A DNA stretch of 64,000 bases, from NCBI GenBank assembly GCA_963696495.1, contig CAVOKJ010000002.1, forward strand, positions 496,001 to 560,000, written 5' to 3'. This document shows, in pieces, positions 41,737-50,159 of the stretch (position 1 is its first letter; the number at the start of each line of letters is the position of its first letter). The DNA is from Bog-756 sp963696495 (GTDB lineage: Bacteria; Actinomycetota; Acidimicrobiia; Acidimicrobiales; RAAP-2). The notes under the pieces are model-generated. The model did no database searches and was not told where the DNA came from. It worked only from the letters and a program-made list of their open reading frames with translations. Position numbers and translations under genes: made by a program.

Positions 41737-42639
41737 ATGGGAATGCTCGACGGCAAGGTGGCGATCGTCACCGGCGCGGGACGCGGGATCGGGCGCGAGG
41801 AAGCCCTACTGCTGGCGTCCGAGGGCGCCAAGGTGATCGTGAACGACGTCGGAGCCTCGCTGCAGGGCGAGGGTGGCGACAAGCACCCGGCCGAAGAGGT
41901 GGTCGAACTGATCAAGGCCGGCGGGAGCGACGGGGCGGTCAATGCCTCTGACGTCAGTTCCTGGCAGGGGGCAAAGGACCTCGTCGACCAGGCCGTGGAC
42001 ACCTTCGGCCAGCTCGACATCCTGGTCAACAACGCTGGCATCCTCCGCGACAAGATGAGCTTCAACATGGAGGAGTCCGACTGGGACGACGTCATCCGCG
42101 TCCATCTGAAGGGCCACTTCGCCCCCTCCCACCACGCCGCCGTCTACTGGCGGGGTCGGGCCAAGGCCGGCGAGACGGTGAGTGGGCACATCATCAACAC
42201 GTCCTCGGAGGCCGGCCTCTACGGCAACGCCGGCCAGGCCAACTACTCGTCGGCCAAGGCGGGCATCGCTTCGCTCACCTGGGTCCTCGCTCGGGAGCTC
42301 GAGCGCTACGGCATCACCGTCAACTCGATCTCCCCCCGGGCCCGTACCCGCATGACCGAGAACCTCTTCGGAGAGATGGCCAAGGCGAAGGAGGGCTTCG
42401 ACGAGTGGGATCCCCGTAATGTCGCCCAGCTCGTGGCGTTCCTCGCCTCCGACGAGGCCTCCGACGTCACCGGGCAGAACTTCGTGGTCTTCGGTGGGAA
42501 CGTCTGGGCCATGGGCGGGTTCCGGCCCGTCGGGGAGATCCACCGGGACTCGATGTGGACGCCCGAAGAGCTGGCCGGGGCCAAAGGCGAGTTGTTCAAG
42601 GGCATCTCGTCGGGAATTCCCGCGTTCAGCTTCTTCTAG
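41737..42639 (+). CDS. SDR oxidoreductase, 3-hydroxyacyl-CoA dehydrogenase-like
   Basis: Short-chain dehydrogenase of 300 residues. NAD(H) loop TGAGRGIG (12-19), NNAG (98-101) and the catalytic S156/S157-Y170-K174 set (NTSSEAG, YSSAK) are intact. Length and the N-terminal pattern (DGKVAIVTGAGRGIG through VNDVGASL) fit the branch related to the dehydrogenase part of peroxisomal multifunctional enzyme type 2 and mycobacterial Hsd4A. Those enzymes oxidise 3-hydroxyacyl-CoAs of sterol side chains and branched acids. The ATG at 41737 follows AGGAGG by 5 nt; the long upstream extension of the frame is not used. It converges with the MaoC gene, and genes of the same pathway follow on the other strand. 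Confidence 0.88.
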   Translation: MGMLDGKVAIVTGAGRGIGREEALLLASEGAKVIVNDVGASLQGEGGDKHPAEEVVELIKAGGSDGAVNASDVSSWQGAKDLVDQAVDTFGQLDILVNNAGILRDKMSFNMEESDWDDVIRVHLKGHFAPSHHAAVYWRGRAKAGETVSGHIINTSSEAGLYGNAGQANYSSAKAGIASLTWVLARELERYGITVNSISPRARTRMTENLFGEMAKAKEGFDEWDPRNVAQLVAFLASDEASDVTGQNFVVFGGNVWAMGGFRPVGEIHRDSMWTPEELAGAKGELFKGISSGIPAFSFF

Positions 42640-42732
42640 GAGCGGTGGCGAGGCGGTCGGACGGCGCGGAGCTCATGAGCCGGCCGTCCGCCGGCCGGCC
42701 GCCGGGTCGGGCGCAGCGGGGATGAGCCCGGC

Positions 42733-43164
42733 CTAACCGCGGCTCGGGACCACCGCCGTGGCCGCTCCGACCACCTTCTCCTCGCCGTCGGCATTCTGGA
42801 GCCGGACGTCGAGGTCGATCAGATGATCGTCGCCCTCGGTTCGCTTCCCGGTCACCACCACCTTGGTGCGCAGTTCCTCGTCCGGCCAGGTCTGCTTGGC
42901 GAACCGCACCTGGAAGCGCCGGACGTTGCCGATCCCCACGTAGTCGGTGATCGCCGTGCCGAGGAAGCCCATCGAGAACATGCCGTGCCCGAACACACTG
43001 GGTTGGCCGGCCGCCTGGGCCTTCACGTCGTCATGGTGCATCGGGTTGTAGTCGGCCGACGCTCCGGCGTACATCACGAGGTCGGTACGGTTCAGGACGC
43101 GTGACCGCTCCGGGGCCTCGTCCCCTTCGGCCACGTCCTCGAAATACAGCACCTGGTCACTCAT
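42733..43164 (-). CDS. MaoC-like (R)-specific enoyl-CoA hydratase
   Basis: Single hot-dog domain of 143 residues. The hydratase-2 motif appears as YAGASADYNPMHHDD (about 32-46), with the Asp-His dyad in ADYNPMHH, followed by GHGMFSMGFLG. It likely hydrates trans-2-enoyl-CoA. It is paired in the locus with a MaoC_dehydrat_N-type protein (46554-47057). In mycobacterial cholesterol degradation ChsH1/ChsH2 work as two different hot-dog chains; whether these two assemble is unknown. ATG at 43164. The 84 nt up to the acyl-CoA dehydrogenase stop hold no clear promoter, so one transcript is likely. Confidence 0.88.
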   Translation of the reverse strand: MSDQVLYFEDVAEGDEAPERSRVLNRTDLVMYAGASADYNPMHHDDVKAQAAGQPSVFGHGMFSMGFLGTAITDYVGIGNVRRFQVRFAKQTWPDEELRTKVVVTGKRTEGDDHLIDLDVRLQNADGEEKVVGAATAVVPSRG

Positions 43165-43248
43165 CCGTGGGTCCTCCGTTCTTCCTCACTGGCCATCTCG
43201 TCCACGGTAGACAACATCCGCCCGACACCCGGCATCGGTCCATCACCG

Positions 43249-45507
43249 TCACCGACCCGGCTCGGGATCGCGCGGCAGACCGAGCAGCCGCTCGCCGATG
43301 ACGTTCCGCTGGACCTCGCTGGTGCCGCCGGCGATGGTGAGGCACTTGCTCTGCAGGACACCGTGGGCCGACACGGCGGCGTCGCCTTCGGTGATCGCGC
43401 CGTCAGGTCCGCAGAGGTCGAGACCGAACTCGTGCACCCGTTGCTCGAACTCCGCGCCCAGCAGCTTGCGCACACTCGACTCGGAGCCGGGCTGGAGCCC
43501 GCCCACCGACCGGAGCGTCGCCCGCACGCCGAGCTGCGCCAACGACTGCGCCTCGGCCAGGAGGTGGCCGAGGCGGTCGAGGGTCACCGGATCCTGCAGC
43601 TCGGGGTGGTCCGACACCCGCTGCAGCACGGCCTCGAGCGCACCGCCGAAGGCCGAGTCCGACGACAGGGACACCCGCTCGTTGGCCAGCGTGGTCCGGG
43701 CCAGGCGCCAACCGCCGTCGACTTCGCCGACCACGCAGTCGTCGGGCACGAAGCAGTCGTCGAAGAAGACCTCGTTGAACAGCGCGGCCCCGGTGATCTC
43801 CCGCAGGGGTCGAACCTCGATGCCCGGCGAGCGCATGTCGACGAGGAAGTAGGTGATGCCCCGGTGCTTGGGCACCTCGGGATTGGTCCGGGCCAGGCAG
43901 ATCCCCATGTCGGCTCGTGCCGCCACCGAGGTCCACACCTTCTGTCCGTCGAGCGACCAGCCGCCCTCCACCCTGGTGGCCCTGGTGCTCAGCGCGGCAA
44001 GGTCGGAGCCGGCCCCGGGCTCGCTGAACAGCTGGCACCAGAGCAGCTCGCCACGCAACGTCGGCCCCACCCACCGCTCGGTCTGCTCGGCCGTCCCGTG
44101 GGCCATGATGGTGGGCAGCGCCCAAGCCGCCACCGCCAGGTTGGGTCGGCGCAGTCCGGCCTCGTCACAGATCTGGTCGATCACCAGCTGTTCGACGGCA
44201 CCGGCGTCACGACCCCATGGTGACGGCCAGTGGGGTGCCAACAAGCCCTCGTCGGCCAGCGCCCGGCGCTGCTCGACCGGGTCCGCAATGGCGGCGATGC
44301 CGGCGACGACCGGCGCCAGCTCCTCATGCAGCTGCTCGGCCTCGGGCGGCAGGTCGATCGAGAGCCTCCGGCGCCGTCCCTCGAGGGCCAGACGGGCCGC
44401 CTCGGCCCGGAGAGGTGCGGAGCCCCCGACGATCTGGCGCAGGGTGGTGGCCCGCCGCAGGTGGATGTGGGCGTCGTGCTCCCACGTGAAGCCCATGCCG
44501 CCCAGCACCTGGATGGCCCCCTTGGCCGCCTCCACGTAGCCGTCCAGGGCCACGGCCGCCGCCAGGTCGACGGCCAGGCGACCCTCCCGGGTGTCGGCGT
44601 CCGGGGGATGGATCCGTTCGTGGTCCACCACCACGGCTGCGTCCCAGGTGGCGGCCACCGCCTGCTCCACCGCGACCAGCATGTCGGCCAGGCGGTGCTT
44701 GACCCCCTGGAACTGTCCGATCGGCCTACCGAACTGCTCACGGGTCCGGGCGTGCTCGGCCGCCGTCTCGAGGCACCACCGGGCCCCACCGGTCGCCTCG
44801 GCCGAGAACACGACGAGCGCCAACTCGCGGACGCGCCCGGTGGTCACGTCCCCGATCACCCGCGACGCCGGGACCGTCACGTCCTCGAGCGACCAACGGG
44901 CCGAGCGTCGCGTGGGATCGAAGCTCGGCTGCGGTTCGACGGACACCCCGTGGTCGCGCTCCAACAGCACCCACCGGTCGTCACCGTCGAGGTCCACCGG
45001 GGCGAGGACCAGGCTCACGGTCGACCCGTTGAGTATCGGCCCGACGACGCCGGACACGACCAGCGTCCCGTCCGGGGCCGAGCGGGCCCGCAGTCCCGGG
45101 AGGGCCCGGGAGGAGCCGTCGGGTGCGGCGACCGGCACGGCCAACGATGCGGGCACGGTTCCATCGGCGAGGCCGGGCAGCACCTCCTTGGCCAGCATCG
45201 GTCCCGTCGAACCGGCCACGACGGCGGCGACCACGGCGGTCGTGCTCCAGGGGCCGGGCGCCGCCGCCCGGCCGAGCTCCTCGGCCACCACCGCCAACTC
45301 GACGATTCCTGCTCCCTGCCCCCCGAACTCCTCGGGCACGTGGATCCCGAGGGTGCCCTGCGTCCCCAACTCGTCCCAGAAGGGCGGGAGGCGGTCCTCG
45401 TCGGCATCGAGTGAGGAGCGGGTCACACCGGACGGGCAGCGCGACTCGACCCAGCCGCGCACGGAGCTGTGCAGCGCCTCGTGGTCGTCCTGGATGCCGA
45501 TGGACAC
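43249..45507 (-). CDS. two-domain fused acyl-CoA dehydrogenase (FadE34-like)
   Basis: A 752-residue flavoenzyme made of two acyl-CoA dehydrogenase modules in one chain. The first (1-370) has IPVPEEFGG-like HVPEEFGGQGAG, RTREQFGRPIGQFQ and QVLGGMGFTWEHD, with typical FAD contacts. The second (380-752) has CQLFSEPGAGSDLA, KVWTSVAARADMG and QSKCLTIAGGTSEVQRNVIGERLLG. Such fusions occur in mycobacterial FadE34 and mimic the FadE heterotetramers that oxidise sterol side chains. Which half keeps the catalytic base is not certain; the first half has QVLGGMG without an obvious Glu, and I would expect one active site. The GTG at 45507 is used; a KstR-like box is 137 nt upstream. Confidence 0.9.
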   Translation of the reverse strand: MSIGIQDDHEALHSSVRGWVESRCPSGVTRSSLDADEDRLPPFWDELGTQGTLGIHVPEEFGGQGAGIVELAVVAEELGRAAAPGPWSTTAVVAAVVAGSTGPMLAKEVLPGLADGTVPASLAVPVAAPDGSSRALPGLRARSAPDGTLVVSGVVGPILNGSTVSLVLAPVDLDGDDRWVLLERDHGVSVEPQPSFDPTRRSARWSLEDVTVPASRVIGDVTTGRVRELALVVFSAEATGGARWCLETAAEHARTREQFGRPIGQFQGVKHRLADMLVAVEQAVAATWDAAVVVDHERIHPPDADTREGRLAVDLAAAVALDGYVEAAKGAIQVLGGMGFTWEHDAHIHLRRATTLRQIVGGSAPLRAEAARLALEGRRRRLSIDLPPEAEQLHEELAPVVAGIAAIADPVEQRRALADEGLLAPHWPSPWGRDAGAVEQLVIDQICDEAGLRRPNLAVAAWALPTIMAHGTAEQTERWVGPTLRGELLWCQLFSEPGAGSDLAALSTRATRVEGGWSLDGQKVWTSVAARADMGICLARTNPEVPKHRGITYFLVDMRSPGIEVRPLREITGAALFNEVFFDDCFVPDDCVVGEVDGGWRLARTTLANERVSLSSDSAFGGALEAVLQRVSDHPELQDPVTLDRLGHLLAEAQSLAQLGVRATLRSVGGLQPGSESSVRKLLGAEFEQRVHEFGLDLCGPDGAITEGDAAVSAHGVLQSKCLTIAGGTSEVQRNVIGERLLGLPRDPEPGR

Positions 45508-45644
45508 CGGTCAGGCCCCGGGCCGGGGGTCAGGCCACGGCCCACCGGTCGCTCCCGGCCATGCCACGGGCAGGGGGGGACCGGGGACGGGAGTCGATCG
45601 GACAGAGGTCACAGGCACGTTTCTAGCATCCCGGGACCCAGAAT

Positions 45645-45658
45645 CAGAACTCGTTCTA
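45645..45658. promoter_or_regulatory. KstR-like operator
   Basis: CAGAACTCGTTCTA matches the TNNAACNNGTTNNA pattern that I recall for KstR, the TetR-type regulator of sterol catabolism, at seven of eight fixed positions. Its core AGAAC-TC-GTTCT is a perfect palindrome. It is the only such box I noticed in the window and stands between the acyl-CoA dehydrogenase and the enoyl-CoA hydratase gene. Confidence 0.5.
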
Positions 45659-45723
45659 GTGTCGGGCCGGCTGCCCGGACGGCGACGTCCCAGCCGGCGG
45701 ACGCACGAGCTGCGGGCAACGGG

Positions 45724-46554
45724 CTACCAACCCCTGAAGACGGGTGGGCGGCGTTCGGCGAAGGCGGCGAGCCCCTCCTTGCAGTCCTCGGTGCCCGTGA
45801 CGAGTTCCTGGGCCACCGCCTCGTCCCACAGGGCAGAGGCCCGGTCGGAGTCGAGGGCCCGATTGGTCAGGTACTTGGTCAGTCCGATGGCCTTGGTCGG
45901 ACCGCCGGCCAGGCGCTCCGCCCATCTGGCCACCTCGGCCTGCAGCTCGTGCCGGGGGACCACCCGGTTGACCAGGCCCAGCCGTTCGGCATCCGATGCC
46001 GGCAGGTCGTCACCGAAGAAGAAGAGCTCCTTGGCCTTCTGCGGGCCGACCAACCGGGCCAGCAGATAGGCGCCGCCGGCGTCGGGGGCGATCCCCCGCC
46101 GCACGAAGACCTCGATGAACCGGGCCTCCTCGGCCGCCAGGACGAGATCACAGGCCAGGGCAAGGTGCATGCCCCCGCCGGCAGCGGTGGCGTTCACCGC
46201 GGCGATGACCGGCTTCTCGCAGTCCAGCACCGCCGACACCAGCCGTTGCCACCCGGTCCGGATGAGCCGGGCGGCGTCCCCGGTGGCGCGGTCGGGCGCA
46301 CCCTCGGGCCGGGCGGGTCCGGGCGCCGGGGAGCGGAGGTCGGCCCCGGTGCAGAACCCCCGCTCGCCGGCGCCGCCCAGGACCACCACCCGCACGGCCA
46401 GGTCGGCGGAGGCCTCCTCGAGCCACTCGACGATCTGGTCGCGCATGTCCGCGGAGATGGCGTTGCCCGAGTCCGGCCGGTTCAGGGTGATCCAGCACAC
46501 CCCGGCCTCGATCCGCCGGAGCACGGCGTCCTCGGTCACGGCGTCGGCCGGCAT
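45724..46554 (-). CDS. enoyl-CoA hydratase/isomerase family protein
   Basis: Crotonase-fold protein of 276 residues. Oxyanion-hole motifs are GFCTGADLRS and AAVNATAAGGGMHLALACDLVLA (key part AAGGGMHLA). In the catalytic loop FVRRGIAPDAGGAYLLARLVG, the second-acid position reads PDAGG, as in many isomerase-like members. The ATG at 46554 shares one base with the TGA of the upstream MaoC gene (TGATG), so translation is coupled. It is likely in the same transcript as the acyl-CoA dehydrogenase, unless the KstR-like box region starts a new one. It probably hydrates or isomerises an acyl-CoA intermediate of the same pathway. Confidence 0.9.
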   Translation of the reverse strand: MPADAVTEDAVLRRIEAGVCWITLNRPDSGNAISADMRDQIVEWLEEASADLAVRVVVLGGAGERGFCTGADLRSPAPGPARPEGAPDRATGDAARLIRTGWQRLVSAVLDCEKPVIAAVNATAAGGGMHLALACDLVLAAEEARFIEVFVRRGIAPDAGGAYLLARLVGPQKAKELFFFGDDLPASDAERLGLVNRVVPRHELQAEVARWAERLAGGPTKAIGLTKYLTNRALDSDRASALWDEAVAQELVTGTEDCKEGLAAFAERRPPVFRGW

Positions 46555-47057
46555 CAGACCCGGTGGATGATGTTCATGCGCGACGTGCACACCGGCTCGC
46601 CGGTGGACTGCTCGCTCCAGGCCGTCTCCACGACGATGAACGTCATGGTCTTGCCCTTCGACTCCTTCTGGTAGGCGTCCACCACCTTGCCGTCCCCCAC
46701 CAGCACGTCGCCGGCGAGGACCGGTCGGCGGTAGGTGAACTCCTGCTCGCCGTGGAGGATGATCCCGCCCTTGGTCATGAGGGGGCCGAGCACCTCGGCC
46801 ATCGGGTTGTCGGTGGCGGCGAGGGCGCCCTCTCCCTGGATCTCGGGGAACACCCCGAAGTTCCCCATCACGAACGGGTAGGTGGGCGGGGCCGGGATAC
46901 CGGGCAGGCCGGCATCGGCCGCCGCCCTCGGGTCCCGGTAGATCGGGCTCTCGTCCTTCACCGCCGAAGCGAACAGGGCCAGCTGCCCCCGCTCCACGGT
47001 GACCACCGTCGAGCCTGTCGGCTTGCCGATGATCTTGCTCAGGATGTCGTCTGCCAC
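46554..47057 (-). CDS. MaoC_dehydrat_N-type hydratase (FAS1-like)
   Basis: Hot-dog protein of 167 residues with the sequence pattern of the N-terminal MaoC dehydratase family (mycobacterial HadA/HadC and ChsH relatives). It starts ILSKIIGKPTGSTVVTVERGQLALFA, then has DESPIYRD, GIPAPPTYPFVMG and LHGEQEFTYRRPVLAGD. The last element is diagnostic. This half usually lacks the catalytic Asp-His dyad and needs a partner hot-dog chain, for which 42733-43164 is the candidate. The GTG at 47057 is preceded by GAGGAG; tandem hairpin repeats lie further upstream. It is first in its operon and coupled to the hydratase gene. Confidence 0.88.
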   Translation of the reverse strand: MADDILSKIIGKPTGSTVVTVERGQLALFASAVKDESPIYRDPRAAADAGLPGIPAPPTYPFVMGNFGVFPEIQGEGALAATDNPMAEVLGPLMTKGGIILHGEQEFTYRRPVLAGDVLVGDGKVVDAYQKESKGKTMTFIVVETAWSEQSTGEPVCTSRMNIIHRV

Positions 47058-47123
47058 CTGGGGCTCCTCCCCTGTCGTCGAACCGGCAGCCGCTGCGGCC
47101 GGCGGCGCTGTCCACCGAGTGCC

Positions 47124-47201
47124 GGGTGCCGTGGGCACCGTAGCTGCCCGGGTGCCGTGGGCACCGTAGCTGCCCGGGTGCCGTGGGCACCGTAGCTGCC
47201 A
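47124..47201. repeat. three tandem 26-bp hairpin-forming repeats
   Basis: Units occupy 47124-47149, 47150-47175 and 47176-47201, the third with one change, and a degenerate fourth runs to about 47224. Each unit contains the palindrome GGTGCC-GTG-GGCACC. The array lies 67 nt upstream of the MaoC start and 79 nt upstream of the divergent deaminase start, in the 245-nt intergenic region. A multi-site operator or a noncoding VNTR are both possible. Confidence 0.9.
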
Positions 47202-47290
47202 GGGTGCCCCGTCGGCACCGTCAGCCGCGCAAGATCGTGGACCGATCGCCCCCGCCGACAGCCGAGAGGGTCGCTCGCTCCGGCGTGGCC

Positions 47291-47296
47291 TACAGT
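47291..47296 (+). promoter_or_regulatory. -10 box of the deaminase gene (TACAGT), leaderless type
   Basis: TACAGT ends exactly 6 nt before the ATG at 47303. No -35 consensus or Shine-Dalgarno is present. Confidence 0.5.
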
Positions 47297-47302
47297 GCCG
47301 GC

Positions 47303-48082
47303 ATGGAGCGCCGGGGCACGGGTGGTGGTGGTCGACCGCAGGTCGAGATCCTCCCCGACACGGCGGCCATGGCCGCCGCCGCCGCGGACCGGGCGATCGA
47401 GGTCCTGCGGGCCGCCACGGACGGGCGCGGCACCGCCAATGCCATGTTCGCCACCGGCAATTCCCAGATCGAGTTCGTCCGGTGCCTCGTGGCCCGGGCC
47501 GACGATCTCCCCTGGGGGGACGTCGTCGTCTTCCACATGGACGAGTACGTCGGCGTCGGCGCCGATCATCCGGCCGGCTTCCGGCGCTGGATTCGCCAGC
47601 GGATCGCCGAGCCCCTCCGACCCCGTGCCGCCCACTACCTCGACGGGCTCGCCCCGCCCGACCGGGAATGTGCCCGGTACGCGGCCCTGCTGGCGCAGTA
47701 CCCCCTCGACCTCTGCTGCCTGGGCATCGGCGAGAACGGGCACCTGGCCTTCAACGACCCACCGGTGGCCGACTTCGACGACCCGCTCGACGTGAAGGTG
47801 GTGGAGCTGGACGCGGCGTGCCGGCGCCAGCAGGTGCACGAGGGACACTTCGCCACGGATGCGGACGTGCCGGCCAGGGCGATGACCGTCACCATCCCGG
47901 CGCTGCTGCGGGCACGGCAGGTGCTGGCCATCGTGCCCGAGGCGCGCAAGGCCGAGCCGGTCCGGCGGGCACTGGAGGGTCCGGTGGAGCCGGCGTGCCC
48001 GGCCTCCGCGCTGCAGCGGGCTCCGCACGCCACCGTCTTCCTCGACCCCCGGTCGGCCGGCCTGCTCGCCGCTACTGGCTGA
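47303..48082 (+). CDS. glucosamine-6-phosphate deaminase family protein (NagB-like)
   Basis: Rossmann-like sugar-phosphate isomerase/deaminase of 259 residues. NagB hallmarks are TGNSQIEFVR at the phosphate loop, the general base D80 in FHMDEYVG, and GIGENGHLAFNDPP (141-154) with the ring-opening histidine H147. The product of the classical enzyme is fructose 6-phosphate plus ammonia. The protein lacks part of the NagB N terminus and has a different lid (HPAGFRRWIRQRI), so a related aminosugar or 6-phosphogluconolactonase-like reaction cannot be excluded. The start is the ATG at 47303, with -10 box 6 nt away. Its 3' end overlaps the convergent hydrolase gene by 11 nt. Confidence 0.82.
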   Translation: MERRGTGGGGRPQVEILPDTAAMAAAAADRAIEVLRAATDGRGTANAMFATGNSQIEFVRCLVARADDLPWGDVVVFHMDEYVGVGADHPAGFRRWIRQRIAEPLRPRAAHYLDGLAPPDRECARYAALLAQYPLDLCCLGIGENGHLAFNDPPVADFDDPLDVKVVELDAACRRQQVHEGHFATDADVPARAMTVTIPALLRARQVLAIVPEARKAEPVRRALEGPVEPACPASALQRAPHATVFLDPRSAGLLAATG

Positions 48083-49127
48083 CGCCCTCCGACGACGCCG
48101 CCGGCTCGTCCGGGGCCAGCCAGCGCTCGAGGAAGGGGAACGCACCGGGACCGTTCCACTGGTGCTCCCCCTCGAAGACGTCGTGGGCCAGTCGGTCGGG
48201 GGCGCCCAGATGGCGGTAGAGGGGTCCCAGTCTGGCCAGTCCCTCCTCGGCGGCGGCCACCGGGAACAGGAGGTCGTCGGAGCCCGACTGGACGAGCAGG
48301 GGGCGCGGCGCGATCAGTGCGGCCAGGTCGACGTGCTCCATCCGGCCGAGCATGCCGGGCAGCACCTGTGACCCGCACATGTTCCAGGGGACCTTGTGCG
48401 ATTCGGCCCACGACGAGAAGAATCCGCTGACCACGGCGACGGCGACCCGCTCGTCGCAGGCGGCGAGGAAGAGCGTCGCCGTGCCGCCGTAGGAGAACCC
48501 GACCATGCCGAGGCGGGACGGATCGACCAGCGGGTGCGCCTCCAGCACGTCGAGGGACCGGGCCAGGTCCCACAGGTTCTGGGTCAACGGGCTCCACCCG
48601 CCCATCACCTGATGGACGAGGTTGGTGTCACAGGCGTAGTGGTCGGGCGGGTTCCAGTCGGCACGCTCCCCGAAGCACCGCAGGTCGGGGGCGAGCACCA
48701 CGTAACCCCGACGGGCCAACTCGGCGGCGTAGTCGCTGCCGGGTGGACCTTCGGTCTCCAGCCCACAGATCCTGGACTTGCCCGGTCCGTGCCCGTGGAC
48801 GGCCAGCACCGCAGGCCCCGGTGACCTCCGACGGTCGGGGACGAGCAGATAGGCCGGCACCGACATGGTGTCCTCGGCGTCGAAGACGACCCGCTGGCGG
48901 ACGAAGCCGTCGCACCGGACCTCCTCGGTGGTCTCCAGCTCGAGGGGGACCCGCACCGGCCACGGGACGAGCGCGTCGTCGAGCCTTCGGCGGAACCGCT
49001 CACGCCAGGACCCGAACCCCGACAGGTCCTCGGTGACGAGCGGGTCGTCCTCCTCGGTGGCCATCAGCCGAGTGACCACCTGGAACCACGGTGAGAAGTT
49101 CCGGGACGGGGGTGGGGCGGTGCTCAC
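48072..49127 (-). CDS. alpha/beta hydrolase (acetyl-xylan-esterase/dienelactone-hydrolase-like)
   Basis: A 351-residue alpha/beta hydrolase. The oxyanion strand is LAVHGHGPGKS, the nucleophile elbow GFSYGG (around residue 215), the acid lies in LVQSGSDDLLFP, and the histidine in FEGEHQWNG. The long N-terminal extension (about 100 residues) and the CFGERADW segment match the family that includes large acyl-esterases and cephalosporin-C deacetylases. The start is the GTG at 49127, 7 nt behind GAGGAGGA. No signal peptide is visible, so it should be cytosolic. Substrate uncertain; deacetylation of a sugar is suggested only by the neighbouring aminosugar enzyme. Confidence 0.82.
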   Translation of the reverse strand: MSTAPPPSRNFSPWFQVVTRLMATEEDDPLVTEDLSGFGSWRERFRRRLDDALVPWPVRVPLELETTEEVRCDGFVRQRVVFDAEDTMSVPAYLLVPDRRRSPGPAVLAVHGHGPGKSRICGLETEGPPGSDYAAELARRGYVVLAPDLRCFGERADWNPPDHYACDTNLVHQVMGGWSPLTQNLWDLARSLDVLEAHPLVDPSRLGMVGFSYGGTATLFLAACDERVAVAVVSGFFSSWAESHKVPWNMCGSQVLPGMLGRMEHVDLAALIAPRPLLVQSGSDDLLFPVAAAEEGLARLGPLYRHLGAPDRLAHDVFEGEHQWNGPGAFPFLERWLAPDEPAASSEGVSQ

Positions 49128-49272
49128 TGGGTCCTCCTCACGATTCGTTCTCCTCGCACTTCGGCCCTGGGGCGGCGACGCCGGTGGCCAACGTTGCCAC
49201 ACCGGCCGGCGTTCGAGGGTCCGATGCGACCCCCCGGGTGCCGGTCCCTCCCCGGCGCCGGTTGAGCAGGCC

Positions 49273-49290
49273 GTGCACCTGGTGCACTAT
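49273..49290 (+). promoter_or_regulatory. palindromic operator over the tauD-like -10 region
   Basis: GTGCACC-T-GGTGCAC (49273-49287) is a perfect 15-bp palindrome. It overlaps CACTAT (49285-49290), which ends 6 nt before the ATG at 49297. A repressor bound there would block the promoter. No regulator gene adjoins it. Confidence 0.5.
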
Positions 49291-49296
49291 GGGGGC

Positions 49297-50148
49297 ATGA
49301 CCGTGGACACGCAGCTCGACATCCGACCGCTGTCACCGATCATCGGCGCGGAGATCCACGGCCTCGACCTGTCGCGCCCGCTCGGTGACCCCGTGGTGGC
49401 GGAGGTGCGTCAGGCGCTCAACACCCACCACGTCGTGTTCTTCCGCGATCAGGACCTCTCCCCCACCCAGCAGGCCGACTTCGCCCGACAGTTCGGGGTG
49501 GTCACCGAGGGTCACCCGGTGCTGTCCGCCATCGACGAGAGCCCCGAGGTCCTCGCCATCGACGGCAGCCAGGACCGGGCCAGTTGGTGGCACACCGACG
49601 TGACCTTCCTCCAGACCCCGGCCTTCGGGTCGATCCTCTACATGCTCACTGCGCCGGAGGTGGGCGGCGACACCACCTGGGCCAGTCTGCAGGACGCCTA
49701 CGACCGCCTGTCCGAACCGGTCCGGACGATGTGCGACTCACTGATCGCCATCCACTTCGACCCGTGGTTCGCCGCCGACGTGGAGGCCCGGGGGGGCTAT
49801 GAGTGGCAGGGGGTCCGGCACGACAAGCTGCTCCCCGCGCTCCATCCGGTGGTGCGCACCCACCCGGAGAACGGCCGCAACGGCCTGTTCGTCAATCCCC
49901 AGTTCACCCAGTCCATCCTCGGACTGTCGAAGAACGAGAGTTCGGCGATCCTCGACATGCTCTACCGCCACTGCCAACAGCCGGAGCACACCTGCCGGTT
50001 CCGCTGGCAGCCCGGCTCCGTGGCGTTCTGGGACAACCGTGCGACCCTCCACTACGCCCTGGACGACTACGGCGACGCCGTCCGCGTGGCGCACCGGGTG
50101 ACCCTCGAGGGAGACGTCCCCTTCGGTCCGGCCATGGAGCGGCGCTGA
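49297..50148 (+). CDS. TauD/TfdA-family 2-oxoglutarate-dependent dioxygenase
   Basis: Fe(II)/2-oxoglutarate oxygenase of 283 residues. The facial triad is H99-x-D101 (WWHTDVTF) and the distal H252 (ATLHYALDD), with R267 placed to bind 2-oxoglutarate. The N-terminal IGAEIHGLDLSRPL is typical of taurine and alkylsulfate dioxygenases; the FYR-type loop (HHVVFFRDQDLSP) is also present. All ligands are intact. Possible substrates are taurine, alkyl sulfates or related acids. No ssu/tau transporter is adjacent, but a Liv-type transporter follows on the other strand. ATG at 49297 with a palindromic promoter region. Confidence 0.92.
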   Translation: MTVDTQLDIRPLSPIIGAEIHGLDLSRPLGDPVVAEVRQALNTHHVVFFRDQDLSPTQQADFARQFGVVTEGHPVLSAIDESPEVLAIDGSQDRASWWHTDVTFLQTPAFGSILYMLTAPEVGGDTTWASLQDAYDRLSEPVRTMCDSLIAIHFDPWFAADVEARGGYEWQGVRHDKLLPALHPVVRTHPENGRNGLFVNPQFTQSILGLSKNESSAILDMLYRHCQQPEHTCRFRWQPGSVAFWDNRATLHYALDDYGDAVRVAHRVTLEGDVPFGPAMERR

Positions 50149-50159
50149 GGGCCACGAGG

